A DNA stretch of 64,000 bases from Fontibacillus phaseoli (GCF_003337355.1 NZ_QPJW01000017.1:23404-87403), one strand, 5' to 3'; shown: positions 44,042 through 53,425, counted from the first letter of the stretch. The notes: generated by a model not told the origin, from the letters alone. Numbers and translations are program-made.

Positions 44042-44515
44042 TTGAGAAAGACGATCACAGCAGCAGCTACGAGTTTGGCTATATTGTTCACCATGGGGAC
44101 GGGAAGCGCTTTCGCAGACACCACTTTGAACAGTGTTGTTAAGTCCGTGTACGGCACGCCTTATAAATACGGAGGGGTTACGACCAACGGTTTCGATTGT
44201 TCCGGATTTACAAGATACGTGTTCAAAAAAATGGGCGTCGATCTTGCCCGCGTGTCCGCAGCCCAGTACAAACAAGGAACGACAGTGGCCAAAAGCCAAT
44301 TGAAGGCCGGAGATCTCGTTTTCTTCAACACCATGGGTAAAGGTAAAGTGTCTCACGTCGGCGTTTACCTGGGCGATGGTAAGTTTGCGCACGCCTCTTC
44401 ATCTAAAGGCATTCGCACAGACAAATTAAGCAGCAGCTACTATAAAACGCGTTATGTCGGGGCAAAAAGAATTTTGAGTCAATCCAGCTTTACTGCGTTT
44501 GCCACAGAATCCTGA
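44042..44515 (+). CDS. NlpC/P60 cell-wall endopeptidase (2)
   Basis: 157 residues; signal peptide (GSAFA near 25) and an NlpC/P60 domain with Cys53 (GFDCSGFTRYVF), His105 (VSHVGVYLGDG) and His117. Close paralogue of the gene upstream; riboswitch and gene were duplicated together. TTG start, with GAAGGAG nine bases upstream. It lacks the acidic tail of copy 1. Confidence 0.92.
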   Translation: MRKTITAAATSLAILFTMGTGSAFADTTLNSVVKSVYGTPYKYGGVTTNGFDCSGFTRYVFKKMGVDLARVSAAQYKQGTTVAKSQLKAGDLVFFNTMGKGKVSHVGVYLGDGKFAHASSSKGIRTDKLSSSYYKTRYVGAKRILSQSSFTAFATES

Positions 44516-44556
44516 TCACCCTGACATTTTTGAGGCCCTTACCTCAAAACCATGTG

Positions 44557-44595
44557 ACCGCAACTGATTCTTGCAGGAATCGGCTGCGGTTTTTC
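44557..44595 (+). terminator. Terminator after NlpC/P60 gene 2
   Basis: ACCGCA and GATTC pair with GAATC and TGCGGT, followed by TTTTT. The remaining stretch to 44918 shows only the promoter listed next. Confidence 0.85.
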
Positions 44596-44821
44596 TCTAC
44601 GTCATCTTAATCATATAACGAAGGATCGGATCAAAAGGTTTCTTTTACACGGCCAATTTTAAAAAAAATATTTTGAACTTCGTCCGTATTCCCTTCACTC
44701 CATATCCAAATCCTTCTATATCCAAAATTTACCCCTTTCACATAAGTCTAAACAGGATTTTTCTTCTTTAAGCATTTTTTTATTTCGTGCTTGCTTTCTT
44801 ACGGTCCTCCATTTCAAAGCC

Positions 44822-44850
44822 TTTACAATCCAAGAAAATCCCGATAGAGT
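44822..44850 (+). promoter_or_regulatory. Candidate promoter of GNAT gene
   Basis: TTTACA (44822-44827), a 17-base spacer and TAGAGT (44845-44850), about 70 bases before the start codon. Confidence 0.45.
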
Positions 44851-44918
44851 GAGGTTAAAAAGAACTTACGCCATATGGGTAACCGCATATGTATTCCTAT
44901 CGTTTAAGGAGGCGCAAT

Positions 44919-45422
44919 ATGGAAAAACCGATCGCAGCATTTCGAATCGTACCCATGGAGGAAAGCCACGGTGCGGAAATCAGCACCTGGCGTTACGATT
45001 CTCCCTATGATATTTATAGTTGGCTCCCTTGGGAACAAATGAAAGCGCTCGATGTAGAATTCGGCAATCCCGCCTTACGGGCGCAGCAGTATGTCTCTTT
45101 ATTGAATCAGGAGGACGAACTGGCCGGATTTGCCCAGTACTTTCCTATGGAGGGGGTTACCCGTCTAGGGATCGGCATGAGGCCTGATTTATGCGGTCAC
45201 GGCTTGGGTAAAGCTTTTGTGCTTGCCATTGTGGAAGAGGCCAAGCGGCGGAAACCAAAGGATGTGATCGACCTGGAGGTACTGACCTGGAATACCCGGG
45301 CGATCCGGGCGTACCAAAAATCCGGCTTCGTCATCACCGATCTGTATGAGAAGATGACGCCTGGCGGTATTTCCAAGCCCTATTATTGCATGGTGTTTCG
45401 TGGAACACCTCCAACCATCTAA
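44919..45422 (+). CDS. GNAT family N-acetyltransferase
   Basis: 167-residue acetyl-CoA-dependent acyltransferase. The acetyl-CoA binding stretch is LGIGMRPDLCGHGLGKAFV, and the last core strand is VLTWNTRAIRAYQKSGFV. The acceptor is unknown. AAGGAGG lies six bases before the ATG at 44919; an open frame from 44889 lacks such a site. Confidence 0.85.
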   Translation: MEKPIAAFRIVPMEESHGAEISTWRYDSPYDIYSWLPWEQMKALDVEFGNPALRAQQYVSLLNQEDELAGFAQYFPMEGVTRLGIGMRPDLCGHGLGKAFVLAIVEEAKRRKPKDVIDLEVLTWNTRAIRAYQKSGFVITDLYEKMTPGGISKPYYCMVFRGTPPTI

Positions 45423-45595
45423 AATAGAGACAGGAATCCAGAGAGTGGGCATTTGTCTGTGATTAATCGCACATAATTATGCCGTTTTTTCGTATACTAC
45501 AAATAATTCGTTACTTTTTTTGACACAAACGCTATGATCGCCGCACATGTTCCGCTATAATAAAAGGGGTAGCTTACATAGGAGGGACGATTGAT

Positions 45596-45955
45596 ATGCA
45601 GAAGTGGATCATGAGCGGAATACTCATCGTGGCGTGCGCCTTCGCAGCCGTGTTAATGTTTACATTGCCCGGTAAAGATCAGGTGGCGCAGGAAGAAAAG
45701 CCGCAAATGCCTGAAATTACATTAAATGCAGAGCAAGCTGAAACCACGGTCAAGGCCAATTGTATTTCCTGTCATGGAGATCAATTGCAAGGCGGAGCCG
45801 GTCCAAATCTGCAGAAAATTGGATCCGAGCTGTCGGCTGAACAATTGTTCGGCATTATTGCCAAAGGTAAGGGCGGTATGATGCCTGCCTTTAAGGACAA
45901 ATTGAAGGAAGATGAAATCGCCAACATCGCCATGTGGCTTGCGGAGAAAAAATAA
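45596..45955 (+). CDS. Membrane-anchored c-type cytochrome (c550-like)
   Basis: 119 residues: one N-terminal helix (IMSGILIVACAFAAVLMFTL), linker, and a small cytochrome c domain with haem-binding CISCH and axial Met in GGMMPAFKDKL. It resembles Bacillus CccA/CccB type electron carriers on the outer membrane face. AGGAGGG nine bases upstream. No other respiratory gene is adjacent. Confidence 0.9.
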   Translation: MQKWIMSGILIVACAFAAVLMFTLPGKDQVAQEEKPQMPEITLNAEQAETTVKANCISCHGDQLQGGAGPNLQKIGSELSAEQLFGIIAKGKGGMMPAFKDKLKEDEIANIAMWLAEKK

Positions 45956-45971
45956 CGCTCAAACCAAAGAT

Positions 45972-46011
45972 ACGCCCACCAGGACTTTAAGGTCCCGGCG
46001 GGCGTTTTTCT
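45972..46011 (+). terminator. Terminator after cytochrome gene
   Basis: ACGCCC and GGAC pair with GTCC and GGGCGT, followed by TTTTT. Confidence 0.85.
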
Positions 46012-46064
46012 GACATTCCGCTTCTATAACTATATTGACTTCATTCCACCCTGTCAGCCTGAGC

Positions 46065-46364
46065 CTAACCGGCCGATCTTGCTTTCTCGAATGCCTCATT
46101 ATATTGCTGGGCTTCCTTGATATCTACGGCCGTTATTCCACCTTCTTCCCAGGATGTCAAACGAAGCGTCACCGTTTTATGGTCGATGGTAATAAAAGGA
46201 TGGTGATTAAACGCTTCCGAAATCGCGGCCACCTCGTCGACGAACGCGATCCCTTTCATAAAGTTGGAGAACGTATATTTACGGATAATCCAACGTCCCT
46301 CCTCCATTTCCCAACCTTCCAATTTTTCCAAATGCGCTTCTACTTCTTGAGGTGTAAACGGCAT
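46065..46364 (-). CDS. 4a-hydroxytetrahydrobiopterin dehydratase (PCD)
   Basis: 99-residue pterin-4a-carbinolamine dehydratase. The active-site block NHHPFITIDHKTVTLRLTSWE is intact. It regenerates the pterin cofactor of aromatic hydroxylases, though in Bacillales it may serve other pterins. No phenylalanine hydroxylase gene is nearby. Confidence 0.9.
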   Translation of the reverse strand: MPFTPQEVEAHLEKLEGWEMEEGRWIIRKYTFSNFMKGIAFVDEVAAISEAFNHHPFITIDHKTVTLRLTSWEEGGITAVDIKEAQQYNEAFEKARSAG

Positions 46365-46613
46365 TTTTCTTCCTCCCCGTTCTTCAAAACTTCCACTGCT
46401 ATGTAGTCCTACAGTCTAGGATTCAGTTACCCGGTAACCTTAGCTCAATTCCACATCTGTTTATTATATTGCTCTCTCCGGCAGTTCATGCAAAAAATAG
46501 TTTCGACCCGATCAATGCTCACTTGGAGCCTTGTCGCAGCCATTTTATTTTTCTTCCAAGTTTATATTTTACCATGCTCTATCCAATAATCCAAAAATTT
46601 GCGGAAACTCCCA

Positions 46614-46907
46614 TCAAACTAGTTGGACGGAGGTGAGTTCTTCCTCCCCGATTAGGAAGTTTATCCGGTGCCCTTCGGAATCATGGATAACCACAGCACT
46701 CCCAACCGTAATCGTCGGCTCGGTGCCAAGCGCAAAGAAAAGATCCTCGGCAAGTGCCTCCTGAACCTCGCGTCTCTCTTCATCCGAGAGCCCATGCCAT
46801 TCCAAAGCCTCCATTTCAAAAAATTTATAGCTATCGGGAATACGGCCCACCGCCGCCGTCAAATCTGCCAAAATAAATTCATAATCTCTTCCATGCTTTA
46901 CGCCCAC
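46614..46907 (-). CDS. Hypothetical protein, 97 residues
   Basis: GTG start with GAAGGGAG ten bases upstream. The sequence is acidic and has a helix-strand mix (YEFILADLTAAVGRIPDSYKFF, EEALAEDLFFALGTEPTI, VIHDSEGHRINFLIG). No family recognised; no signal or membrane segment. It is divergent from motA. Confidence 0.6.
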   Translation of the reverse strand: MGVKHGRDYEFILADLTAAVGRIPDSYKFFEMEALEWHGLSDEERREVQEALAEDLFFALGTEPTITVGSAVVIHDSEGHRINFLIGEEELTSVQLV

Positions 46908-46974
46908 TGCTATCTTGCTCCCTTCATCCTTGTCATTTACAGAGTGTATTATTATTATACCGGAAAAAACACCT

Positions 46975-47001
46975 TAAAAAAAAAGGGAAATCTGTCGATA
47001 A
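46975..47001 (+). promoter_or_regulatory. Sigma-D promoter of motAB
   Basis: TAAA (46975-46978), 15 bases, then GTCGATAA (46994-47001), seven of eight matches to the sigma-D consensus GCCGATAA. motAB is sigma-D dependent in B. subtilis, so this is expected. Confidence 0.8.
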
Positions 47002-47105
47002 AAAAGATAAACCGTTTTTCGGATTTATTTGGAAAGATCCGATGTCCCCAGCAAGGATGCGGAGACAGAAAAATGGCATCAATTATCTCAAGGACGAGGT
47101 GTGCA

Positions 47106-47909
47106 ATGGAAATTTCAACAATTATTGGACTTCTTCTCGGTTTTGTAGCGCTTATTTTAGGTATGTTTTTGAAAGGCGCACCTGTGGAAAGTCTGGTCTC
47201 CAACCCGGCAGCTTTTGTCATTATCTTCGTAGGGACGGCAGCTACGTTGTTTGTAGGCTTTCCGCTCTCCGAGATTAAGAAATTCCCCAAGCTGATTAAA
47301 TTAACGATGACTAAGCCCAAGATGATCAGCAAGGCTGAGTTGATCACTCTCTTTATGGAATGGGCCACGATCACGCGGCGGGAAGGTCTTCTTGCCCTGG
47401 AAGCCAAGGTGGAGGAAATCGACGATGACTTCCTGCGCGGCGGCATGCGGATGATTATTGACGGCAACGACCAGGACTTCGTTCAAGACGTGCTGACGGA
47501 AGATATCGCCGCTACCGAAGAACGACATAAGGTAGGCGCCCAAATTTTCACCCAAGCCGGGATGTACGCTCCTACCCTGGGGGTACTCGGCGCCGTCGTC
47601 GGTCTGATCGCCGCGTTATCCGATATGAGTGATATCGATAAATTGTCTCATGCTATTTCAGGCGCTTTTATCGCTACCGTCTTCGGTATCTTTACCGGTT
47701 ACGTCATGTGGCATCCGATCGCCAATAAATTGAAGCGTCTCTCCAAGAAAGAGATGGAAATACGGCTGATGATGGTGGAGGGCCTGCTCTCCATCCAATC
47801 CGGTGTATCAACGATCGCAATTCAACAAAAACTGGCCGTATTTTTGACCCCTGCCGAGCGTGCGCAAATTTTAGAAAAGGGGGCGGGTCAAGGTGAGCAA
47901 AAAGAATAA
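47106..47909 (+). CDS. motA: Flagellar stator protein MotA
   Basis: 267-residue stator subunit. Four membrane helices (about 3-22, 30-50, 150-170, 180-200) and the cytoplasmic loop with the conserved charged residues in EWATITRREGLLALE; the GMYAPTLGVLGAVVGLIAAL helix is typical. The ATG at 47106 begins MEISTIIGLL, with GAGGTG just upstream; the frame is open much further back without support. Overlaps motB by 17 bases. Confidence 0.94.
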   Translation: MEISTIIGLLLGFVALILGMFLKGAPVESLVSNPAAFVIIFVGTAATLFVGFPLSEIKKFPKLIKLTMTKPKMISKAELITLFMEWATITRREGLLALEAKVEEIDDDFLRGGMRMIIDGNDQDFVQDVLTEDIAATEERHKVGAQIFTQAGMYAPTLGVLGAVVGLIAALSDMSDIDKLSHAISGAFIATVFGIFTGYVMWHPIANKLKRLSKKEMEIRLMMVEGLLSIQSGVSTIAIQQKLAVFLTPAERAQILEKGAGQGEQKE

Positions 47910-48690
47910 GAAGCACCAGGAACATGAAGAACATGCCGACGAGAGCTGGCTGCTGCCTTATTCCGACTTGATGACCCTTCTTCTAGCTTTGTTTATTGTC
48001 CTGTTCGGGATGAGTACGGTCGATGCCAAGAAGTTCGAGGAAATGAGCGAGGCGTTTCAAAGCGTACTTACCGGCGGATCCGGCGTTCTCGATCATAACG
48101 CGATGAGCAGTAATACGAAGAACTCCATCAGTGAAAACGAGATTCCCAAACCTTCTACAAACGGTAAAAAGAGTGAGTTGATGCGTAAGGAGCAGGAGAA
48201 TCTTGAGTCCCTGAAGAAACAGTTGGACACGTACATCAAGAATAACGGCTTAACTGATCAGTTGAATACCAAGCTTAATCAATCCCAGTTGATGATCACG
48301 ATCAGCGACAATGCGCTGTTCCCTTCAGGGGAGGCGGAGGTAAAGCCTGATGCCCGTATCCTTGCCAAAGCGATTTCGGCCATGCTTCAGGAGTTCCCCG
48401 ACTATGAGGTCATCGTCTCCGGCCATACCGATAATGTACCGATTTCCAATTATGAGTTCCCTTCCAACTGGGACCTCAGCTCGGTCCGGGCCCTGAATTT
48501 CATGAAAATCCTGTTGCTGAACAACCAACTGGATCCCAAGAAATTCAGCGCGATCGGTTACGGCGAGTATCATCCGGTCGAAAGCAACGAAACGAATGTG
48601 GGACGTGCCAAGAATCGCCGGGTTGAAGTATCCATCATCCGTAAGTATCAGGATGGCGATCAGCAAATTGGCATGCCGGCTACGCATTAA
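47893..48690 (+). CDS. motB: Flagellar stator protein MotB
   Basis: 265 residues. Basic cytoplasmic tail, one helix carrying the ion-binding Asp25 (SDLMTLLLALFIVLFGMS), a plug and linker region, and an OmpA-type peptidoglycan-binding domain (VSGHTDNVPI, NWDLSSVRALN, GRAKNRRVEVSI). Starts at GTG inside the end of motA, which indicates translational coupling. Confidence 0.94.
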   Translation: MSKKNKKHQEHEEHADESWLLPYSDLMTLLLALFIVLFGMSTVDAKKFEEMSEAFQSVLTGGSGVLDHNAMSSNTKNSISENEIPKPSTNGKKSELMRKEQENLESLKKQLDTYIKNNGLTDQLNTKLNQSQLMITISDNALFPSGEAEVKPDARILAKAISAMLQEFPDYEVIVSGHTDNVPISNYEFPSNWDLSSVRALNFMKILLLNNQLDPKKFSAIGYGEYHPVESNETNVGRAKNRRVEVSIIRKYQDGDQQIGMPATH

Positions 48691-48709
48691 CAAAATCTCT
48701 TTCAATAGT

Positions 48710-48745
48710 AAAGGGCTGCCCTAATAATCGGGGCAGCCCTTTGTA
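48710..48745 (+). terminator. Terminator after motAB
   Basis: AAAGGGCTGCCC pairs with GGGGCAGCCCTTT around an eight-base loop. Confidence 0.85.
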
Positions 48746-48811
48746 TTTAACCAAGCCTATAAGGTTTGTAGACCTCCAGAAACCATAGCTTGGCCTGAGA
48801 TCAAGTCAGAT

Positions 48812-49516
48812 CTACAAAAGAGAATAACCCAGCGACTGTCCCAGTTCCTGCTTCTCCTGCTCCGTCAGGTCGCGCCATGTGCCGATCTTCTGATTCCCTA
48901 AATGGATGTTCATAATCCGGATCCGCTGCAGCTTCCGTACTTCGTAGCCGAGAGCGCTGCACATGCGGCGGATTTGCCGGTTCTTACCCTCCGTCAATAT
49001 AATCCGGAACACCCGCTCCGTCACACGGGTAATCTGGCAAGGCCGCGTCATCTCTCCCAAAATCTTTACCCCTTCTCCCATTGCTCTAAGGAAGGACGGG
49101 GTCAACGGCTTATCCACGGTCACGATATACTCCTTTTCGTGCTTGCCTTCGGCCCGCAGGATTTTGTTGACGATATCTCCGTCGCTCGTGAGCAAGATCA
49201 ACCCTTCGGAATCCTTATCGAGCCGCCCGATGGGAAATATACGCTTGTCATGGCTCACAAAATCAACGATATTCCCCCGAATATGCCGCTCTGTCGTACT
49301 TGTGATGCCTATAGGCTTGTTTAGGGCGATATACACATGCTGATCGGGTTTCTCTTTAAGAGGCTTCCCGTTAATGCGGACATCGTCCCCTTCCTCCGCC
49401 TGACTGCCAAGCAGCGCCGTCTCGCCGTTAATCGTCACTTTACCCGACTCTACCAGCCTGTCCGCTTCACGTCTGGAACAGTATCCTGTTTCACTGATAA
49501 ATTTATTGATTCTCAC
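48812..49516 (-). CDS. rluF: 23S rRNA pseudouridine synthase, RluF-like
   Basis: 234 residues: N-terminal S4 RNA-binding domain (RINKFISETGYCSRREADRLVE) and the RsuA/RluF-type catalytic domain with GRLDKDSEGLILLTSDGD (catalytic Asp) and GKNRQIRRMC. The family converts a uridine in 23S rRNA. RluF rather than RluB/RsuA is based on general resemblance. Confidence 0.82.
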   Translation of the reverse strand: MRINKFISETGYCSRREADRLVESGKVTINGETALLGSQAEEGDDVRINGKPLKEKPDQHVYIALNKPIGITSTTERHIRGNIVDFVSHDKRIFPIGRLDKDSEGLILLTSDGDIVNKILRAEGKHEKEYIVTVDKPLTPSFLRAMGEGVKILGEMTRPCQITRVTERVFRIILTEGKNRQIRRMCSALGYEVRKLQRIRIMNIHLGNQKIGTWRDLTEQEKQELGQSLGYSLL

Positions 49517-49532
49517 TTTCCATTGTCACCCT

Positions 49533-51431
49533 TCACGCTAAACTCTTCTTTGTCGTTACATCTTCCGGCTTGTTTATCTCGGTCACTCTAGGCAGGGTAA
49601 TGGTCACGACGGTACCTTTTCCAACCTCGCTATCGATGGTCATCTTTCCTTTATGCCCCTCGATAATACGTTGGGTTACCATTAAACCAAGACCGGTACC
49701 TTTCTCCTTATTGGTATAAAACGGTTCTCCGAGCCGCTCCAATCTTTCTTTGGGAATACCTTCGCCTTCGTCTATGACCTGAATAACGGCTTCACGCCCA
49801 TTGTCTTCCGTTAAGCTAAGCGTGATCTTGCCTCCGTATGGCATAGCTTCCATCGCATTTTTCAGCACATTGATGAACACCTGCTTGAGTTGGTTCTCTT
49901 CACAGTGTACCAGAATAGGCGACGACGAGAAATGGGCTTGGAATTCAATGTTATGTAAGTGAGCCTCACTGTCCAGTAAGGAGATGACATCCCCCAAAGT
50001 AAACCGGACATCCTTGATTTCAAACAGCACCGCTTGAGGCTTGGCCAGAATCAAAAACTCGCTGACGATCAGATTAATCCGGTCCAGCTCAGATAACATA
50101 ATGTCCGTATGCATTTGATTGATACTTTTGGTCCGCTGTTGCATCTGCAGAAACCCGCGGAGCGTAGTGAGCGGATTACGGATTTCATGGGCGACCCCGG
50201 CGGCCAGCTGTCCGACCGTCGTTAATTTTTCTGAACGGCGAAGCAGCTCCTCCATTTTATTATGCTCGGTCATATCCCTGGAAATGCTTATAAAAGCGAC
50301 GATTAACCCAGCTTCATCATACACCGGCGATTCGCTGATGCTCACATGCACCTCAGAGCCGTCTTTGCGTAAACGTACCGTTTCCGTCAGGACAAAAGGA
50401 CGGTTTCGCCAAATTTCCTTGGACCATCCTTCCCGTTCATCACTCAAAAATGGCGGAATGAATTCCAGCCTCGAACCGACGATCTCTTCGCTGCTCCAGC
50501 CGAACAGTTCTTCGAAGGCCGTATTGACCCGTAAGACGTTGCCGTCCAGATCGGTCACGTGAATCGCATCTGCCGTCTGGTTAATGATGGACTCCAAGTG
50601 TTCTTTCATCAGTTGATTCTCTTCGTTCTTTCGCCTTAGCACCGTCATATAATGCCCTATACTGTCGGCCATGGTGTCGATTTGCTGTGCCAATTGACCC
50701 AGCTCGTCCTTCCTGTACAGCTCCATCCGGGTATCGAAATCGCCGGCGGATAGGCTGCTGATTTTCATCAAAATATGCTGAACCGGCCGGATCAGCTTTC
50801 CGGCTAATATATAACTGGTAAAGATGACAATTTGCAGTAAAACGATGGATATGGATAATTGGCTTAACATATGCTTCGAAATAGCCGATGAGATCGGTTC
50901 ATAACTTGATATGATCCGGATTACATAAGGCTCCTTATACTGCGGTTGAATCGGAATAAAACTGTCCAGAACCCGCTTGCCGTCGATTTCCGTTTCATAG
51001 AGCAGAGTCGCTCCCTTTTGCAAAGCCAACCGGGCCCTGCTGACGATGAGCGGGTCATTTTTGTATTGATATGTTCCAAAAATCAAAGTTTGATCCTGTT
51101 CGAACCTCGCGGGGCTGATCCCCGTAATCTCAAGCAAATTGTCGTTGGCCCGCATCGACTCTTGGGTTATATTCTCCGGACTTGTCATCCTGAGCGTCTC
51201 TTCAATAAAATCCCGGGTGTTTGTCGGGTCCGTTCCATTCTTGATATATTCGTATACCGAGCGGCTCTGTTCGACAGCCAAAGCGATTTGCTTGGCGGTC
51301 ACCATCATATTCGCTTCACTGTCTTTTCGCAAATTATCCCGGGTCGTAAAAAAACTAAGAACCGTATTTATAGAGAGAAGCGTTACTGCAAAAGCAGTCA
51401 TGATTAAAGAAAGTCTGATTTTTATCGACAA
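49533..51431 (-). CDS. Sensor histidine kinase, HAMP-PAS
   Basis: 632 residues. Two membrane helices (about 7-27 and 190-210) flank an outside sensing domain; HAMP, one PAS (about 285-400), HisKA with phospho-His in GVAHEIRNPLTTLRGFLQMQQ, and HATPase_c (NVLKNAMEAMPYGG, GTGLGLMVTQRII). The kinase core resembles sporulation kinases (KinA-E). No response regulator is adjacent, as is usual for those orphan kinases. TTG start, with GGAGG six bases upstream. Confidence 0.87.
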   Translation of the reverse strand: MSIKIRLSLIMTAFAVTLLSINTVLSFFTTRDNLRKDSEANMMVTAKQIALAVEQSRSVYEYIKNGTDPTNTRDFIEETLRMTSPENITQESMRANDNLLEITGISPARFEQDQTLIFGTYQYKNDPLIVSRARLALQKGATLLYETEIDGKRVLDSFIPIQPQYKEPYVIRIISSYEPISSAISKHMLSQLSISIVLLQIVIFTSYILAGKLIRPVQHILMKISSLSAGDFDTRMELYRKDELGQLAQQIDTMADSIGHYMTVLRRKNEENQLMKEHLESIINQTADAIHVTDLDGNVLRVNTAFEELFGWSSEEIVGSRLEFIPPFLSDEREGWSKEIWRNRPFVLTETVRLRKDGSEVHVSISESPVYDEAGLIVAFISISRDMTEHNKMEELLRRSEKLTTVGQLAAGVAHEIRNPLTTLRGFLQMQQRTKSINQMHTDIMLSELDRINLIVSEFLILAKPQAVLFEIKDVRFTLGDVISLLDSEAHLHNIEFQAHFSSSPILVHCEENQLKQVFINVLKNAMEAMPYGGKITLSLTEDNGREAVIQVIDEGEGIPKERLERLGEPFYTNKEKGTGLGLMVTQRIIEGHKGKMTIDSEVGKGTVVTITLPRVTEINKPEDVTTKKSLA

Positions 51432-51600
51432 ATGGCTCCTCCCCCCTTCAGCAAACTTGGGGATATTTGGAATGATTCGACACTACCCTCATCATACCTG
51501 TAACGACAAGTTTTGCAAAGACGTTGAATTTCCCAGATACATTCCCTACAATAAGAAAAAATACCTATTTATTATCTTCATCCCGTGAAAACGAAAATAG

Positions 51601-51694
51601 TTGTGCACAAATTATTAACATACCAACAACTCCAAAGTAGGATATGTGAATAAGAATGGGGATAAAACCGGGGTTGTCCACAGTGTTGTCCACA
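51601..51694. promoter_or_regulatory. Cluster of DnaA-box-like sites
   Basis: TTGTCCACA occurs at 51674-51682 and 51686-51694 as an exact 12-base tandem, and TTGTGCACAA lies at 51601-51610. Each differs by one or two bases from TTATCCACA. No other feature is visible in 51432-51765 except the tadA ribosome site. Confidence 0.45.
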
Positions 51695-51765
51695 ACATGT
51701 TAAGAACGAATATTTGTTCGTCGGACAACCTGTGCCGTAACTTTCCAAAGGAGACTAATTATCTT

Positions 51766-52260
51766 ATGCCATTACCTTTTATTCCGGAGCCTCCTCCTTC
51801 CACGCAATCCCATGAATATTGGATGCAAGAGGCTATCCGTGAAGCCTATAAGGCGGAAGCCATCGGAGAAGTGCCTATCGGCGCGGTGATCGTCTTGGGC
51901 GATCAAATCGTCGGACGAGGCCACAATTTAAGGGAAAGCTCCAAAGACGGTACAGCGCACGCCGAAATGATCGCCATTCGCGAAGCAAGCGAGACGCTGG
52001 AGGCTTGGCGGCTACTCCATTGCCGGTTGTACGTCACGTTGGAACCGTGCCCGATGTGTTCCGGCGCGATCGTCCAGTGCCGCATTCCGCTTGTCGTTTA
52101 TGGAGCTCCCGACCCGAAGGCCGGCTGCGCCGGAACGCTCATGAACCTGCTGCAAGAGCCCCGGTTTAACCACCGTACGGAAATTGTACCGGGCGTGCTG
52201 CAGGACGAGTGCGCTTCTCTGCTTACTCAGTTTTTCCGAAAACTGCGCAAAAAGAGTTAA
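51766..52260 (+). CDS. tadA: tRNA adenosine(34) deaminase
   Basis: Makes inosine at the wobble position of tRNA-Arg(ACG). 164 residues; zinc and catalytic motifs HAE (TAHAEMIAI) and PCxxC (EPCPMCSGAI). The ATG at 51766 follows AAAGGAG at 12 bases, somewhat long. The frame upstream to 51646 is open but overlaps the DnaA-like sites. In B. subtilis this gene is also near oriC, followed by the SRP RNA gene and dnaX; neither follows here. Confidence 0.92.
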   Translation: MPLPFIPEPPPSTQSHEYWMQEAIREAYKAEAIGEVPIGAVIVLGDQIVGRGHNLRESSKDGTAHAEMIAIREASETLEAWRLLHCRLYVTLEPCPMCSGAIVQCRIPLVVYGAPDPKAGCAGTLMNLLQEPRFNHRTEIVPGVLQDECASLLTQFFRKLRKKS

Positions 52261-52298
52261 CCCCGCCATTCAACGATACGATAGCAGGTAAACAACAA

Positions 52299-52337
52299 GA
52301 ACCCGTGTGAATCACTAAGATTCACACGGGTTCTTGA
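52299..52337. terminator. Bidirectional terminator, tadA/lipoprotein
   Basis: AAGAACCCGTGTGAATC pairs with GATTCACACGGGTTCTT around a five-base loop. It serves both convergent genes. Confidence 0.9.
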
Positions 52338-52351
52338 GTTAGGGCTAGAGA

Positions 52352-53425
52352 TTAGTAGCCAAGACCGCCCATTTCTGCTTCGAATTCCTCCATCGTAATG
52401 GTATCCGTAGGAATACCGATGGTAAATGCCGGCTTTTCATTGATTTTGCTGAACGTGCTCGTCATTTGCAACGCCAGCTTCACCTTTTCATTCGTTTCCG
52501 GATCGTTGATTTCCACGTCCGCATTCACATCGGAATAAGAAGGATAGTTATTTTTATCGATAGCCGTATTCACAGTAAACTTATTGATCTTCAAATAATT
52601 CTTCATTTCGTCCAACGCCTTACCGAGCTCATCCTGGTTGCCTGCTTGCAATTCTTTCTTGAACTCTTCGATATCCGTAGGCTCCAGGTTCAGCATCGTA
52701 CGATATTCCTCTTTGCCGATAATATCGAGCACTTTCGGAAGTGCCTTATTGATCAGGATCGTTAAGGCTTCCTTAACATTGTCGTTGGTGACGTTAAACT
52801 GAACGACTTGCTTCGCTTTGTACCCATCCGGGAGTTCTATATCTTTCGGCTCTACATTTTTGAAATAAGTAGCCGAATCGTACTCCGCAAGTATCGCGCT
52901 GGATACTTCTCCTGCGAGCTTTTGCGATTTTTCAGGGTTGAACATATCCGGGTTAAATTCTTCGCCGCTCTGTTCAGCCAATTCCTTCAAGTCCATGACC
53001 AGGAACTTCCCAACGACGCTCTCCGGCATCGGCAGGAACGGGATGTTCGGAATTTTGACGTACATTTTCTCTTTGGTCATTACAAATGGAATCGTAATTG
53101 TCGTAGACATATCGCCGGTCAATTTTACTTCCAGCGTAGCCTCCGTTTGCATCGGATCCTTCTGATAAATCTGGTTCACATTGATTTCCGCATTCTTCAA
53201 CATGGAGAACACGGCGCCGATTTCCGCGTTTGCGGAAGCTCCGGCATCAAAAGTCAGATCCACGATTTTAATTTGATTCGTAGCAACGTATGAATCCATT
53301 TTAAGCGCCTGAATCGCGGCGCTCCCCAGCGCCTCTTTAGGCTCTTTTTTGGCATTACAGCCGGACAGCACCAGAACTACCGACATCAGCAACACCAAAG
53401 TTGACATATAAAGCTTTCTTGACAT
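52352..53425 (-). CDS. Lipoprotein of unknown function
   Basis: 357 residues; signal peptide ending in lipobox VLSGC (Cys23). The mature part is built of strands with an alternating pattern (ATLEVKLTGDMSTTITIPFVMTKEKMYVKIP) that recalls the LppX/LolA-like fold of DUF6612-type lipoproteins, but I cannot assign it firmly. Anchored outside the membrane. It has its own transcript. Confidence 0.7.
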   Translation of the reverse strand: MSRKLYMSTLVLLMSVVLVLSGCNAKKEPKEALGSAAIQALKMDSYVATNQIKIVDLTFDAGASANAEIGAVFSMLKNAEINVNQIYQKDPMQTEATLEVKLTGDMSTTITIPFVMTKEKMYVKIPNIPFLPMPESVVGKFLVMDLKELAEQSGEEFNPDMFNPEKSQKLAGEVSSAILAEYDSATYFKNVEPKDIELPDGYKAKQVVQFNVTNDNVKEALTILINKALPKVLDIIGKEEYRTMLNLEPTDIEEFKKELQAGNQDELGKALDEMKNYLKINKFTVNTAIDKNNYPSYSDVNADVEINDPETNEKVKLALQMTSTFSKINEKPAFTIGIPTDTITMEEFEAEMGGLGY

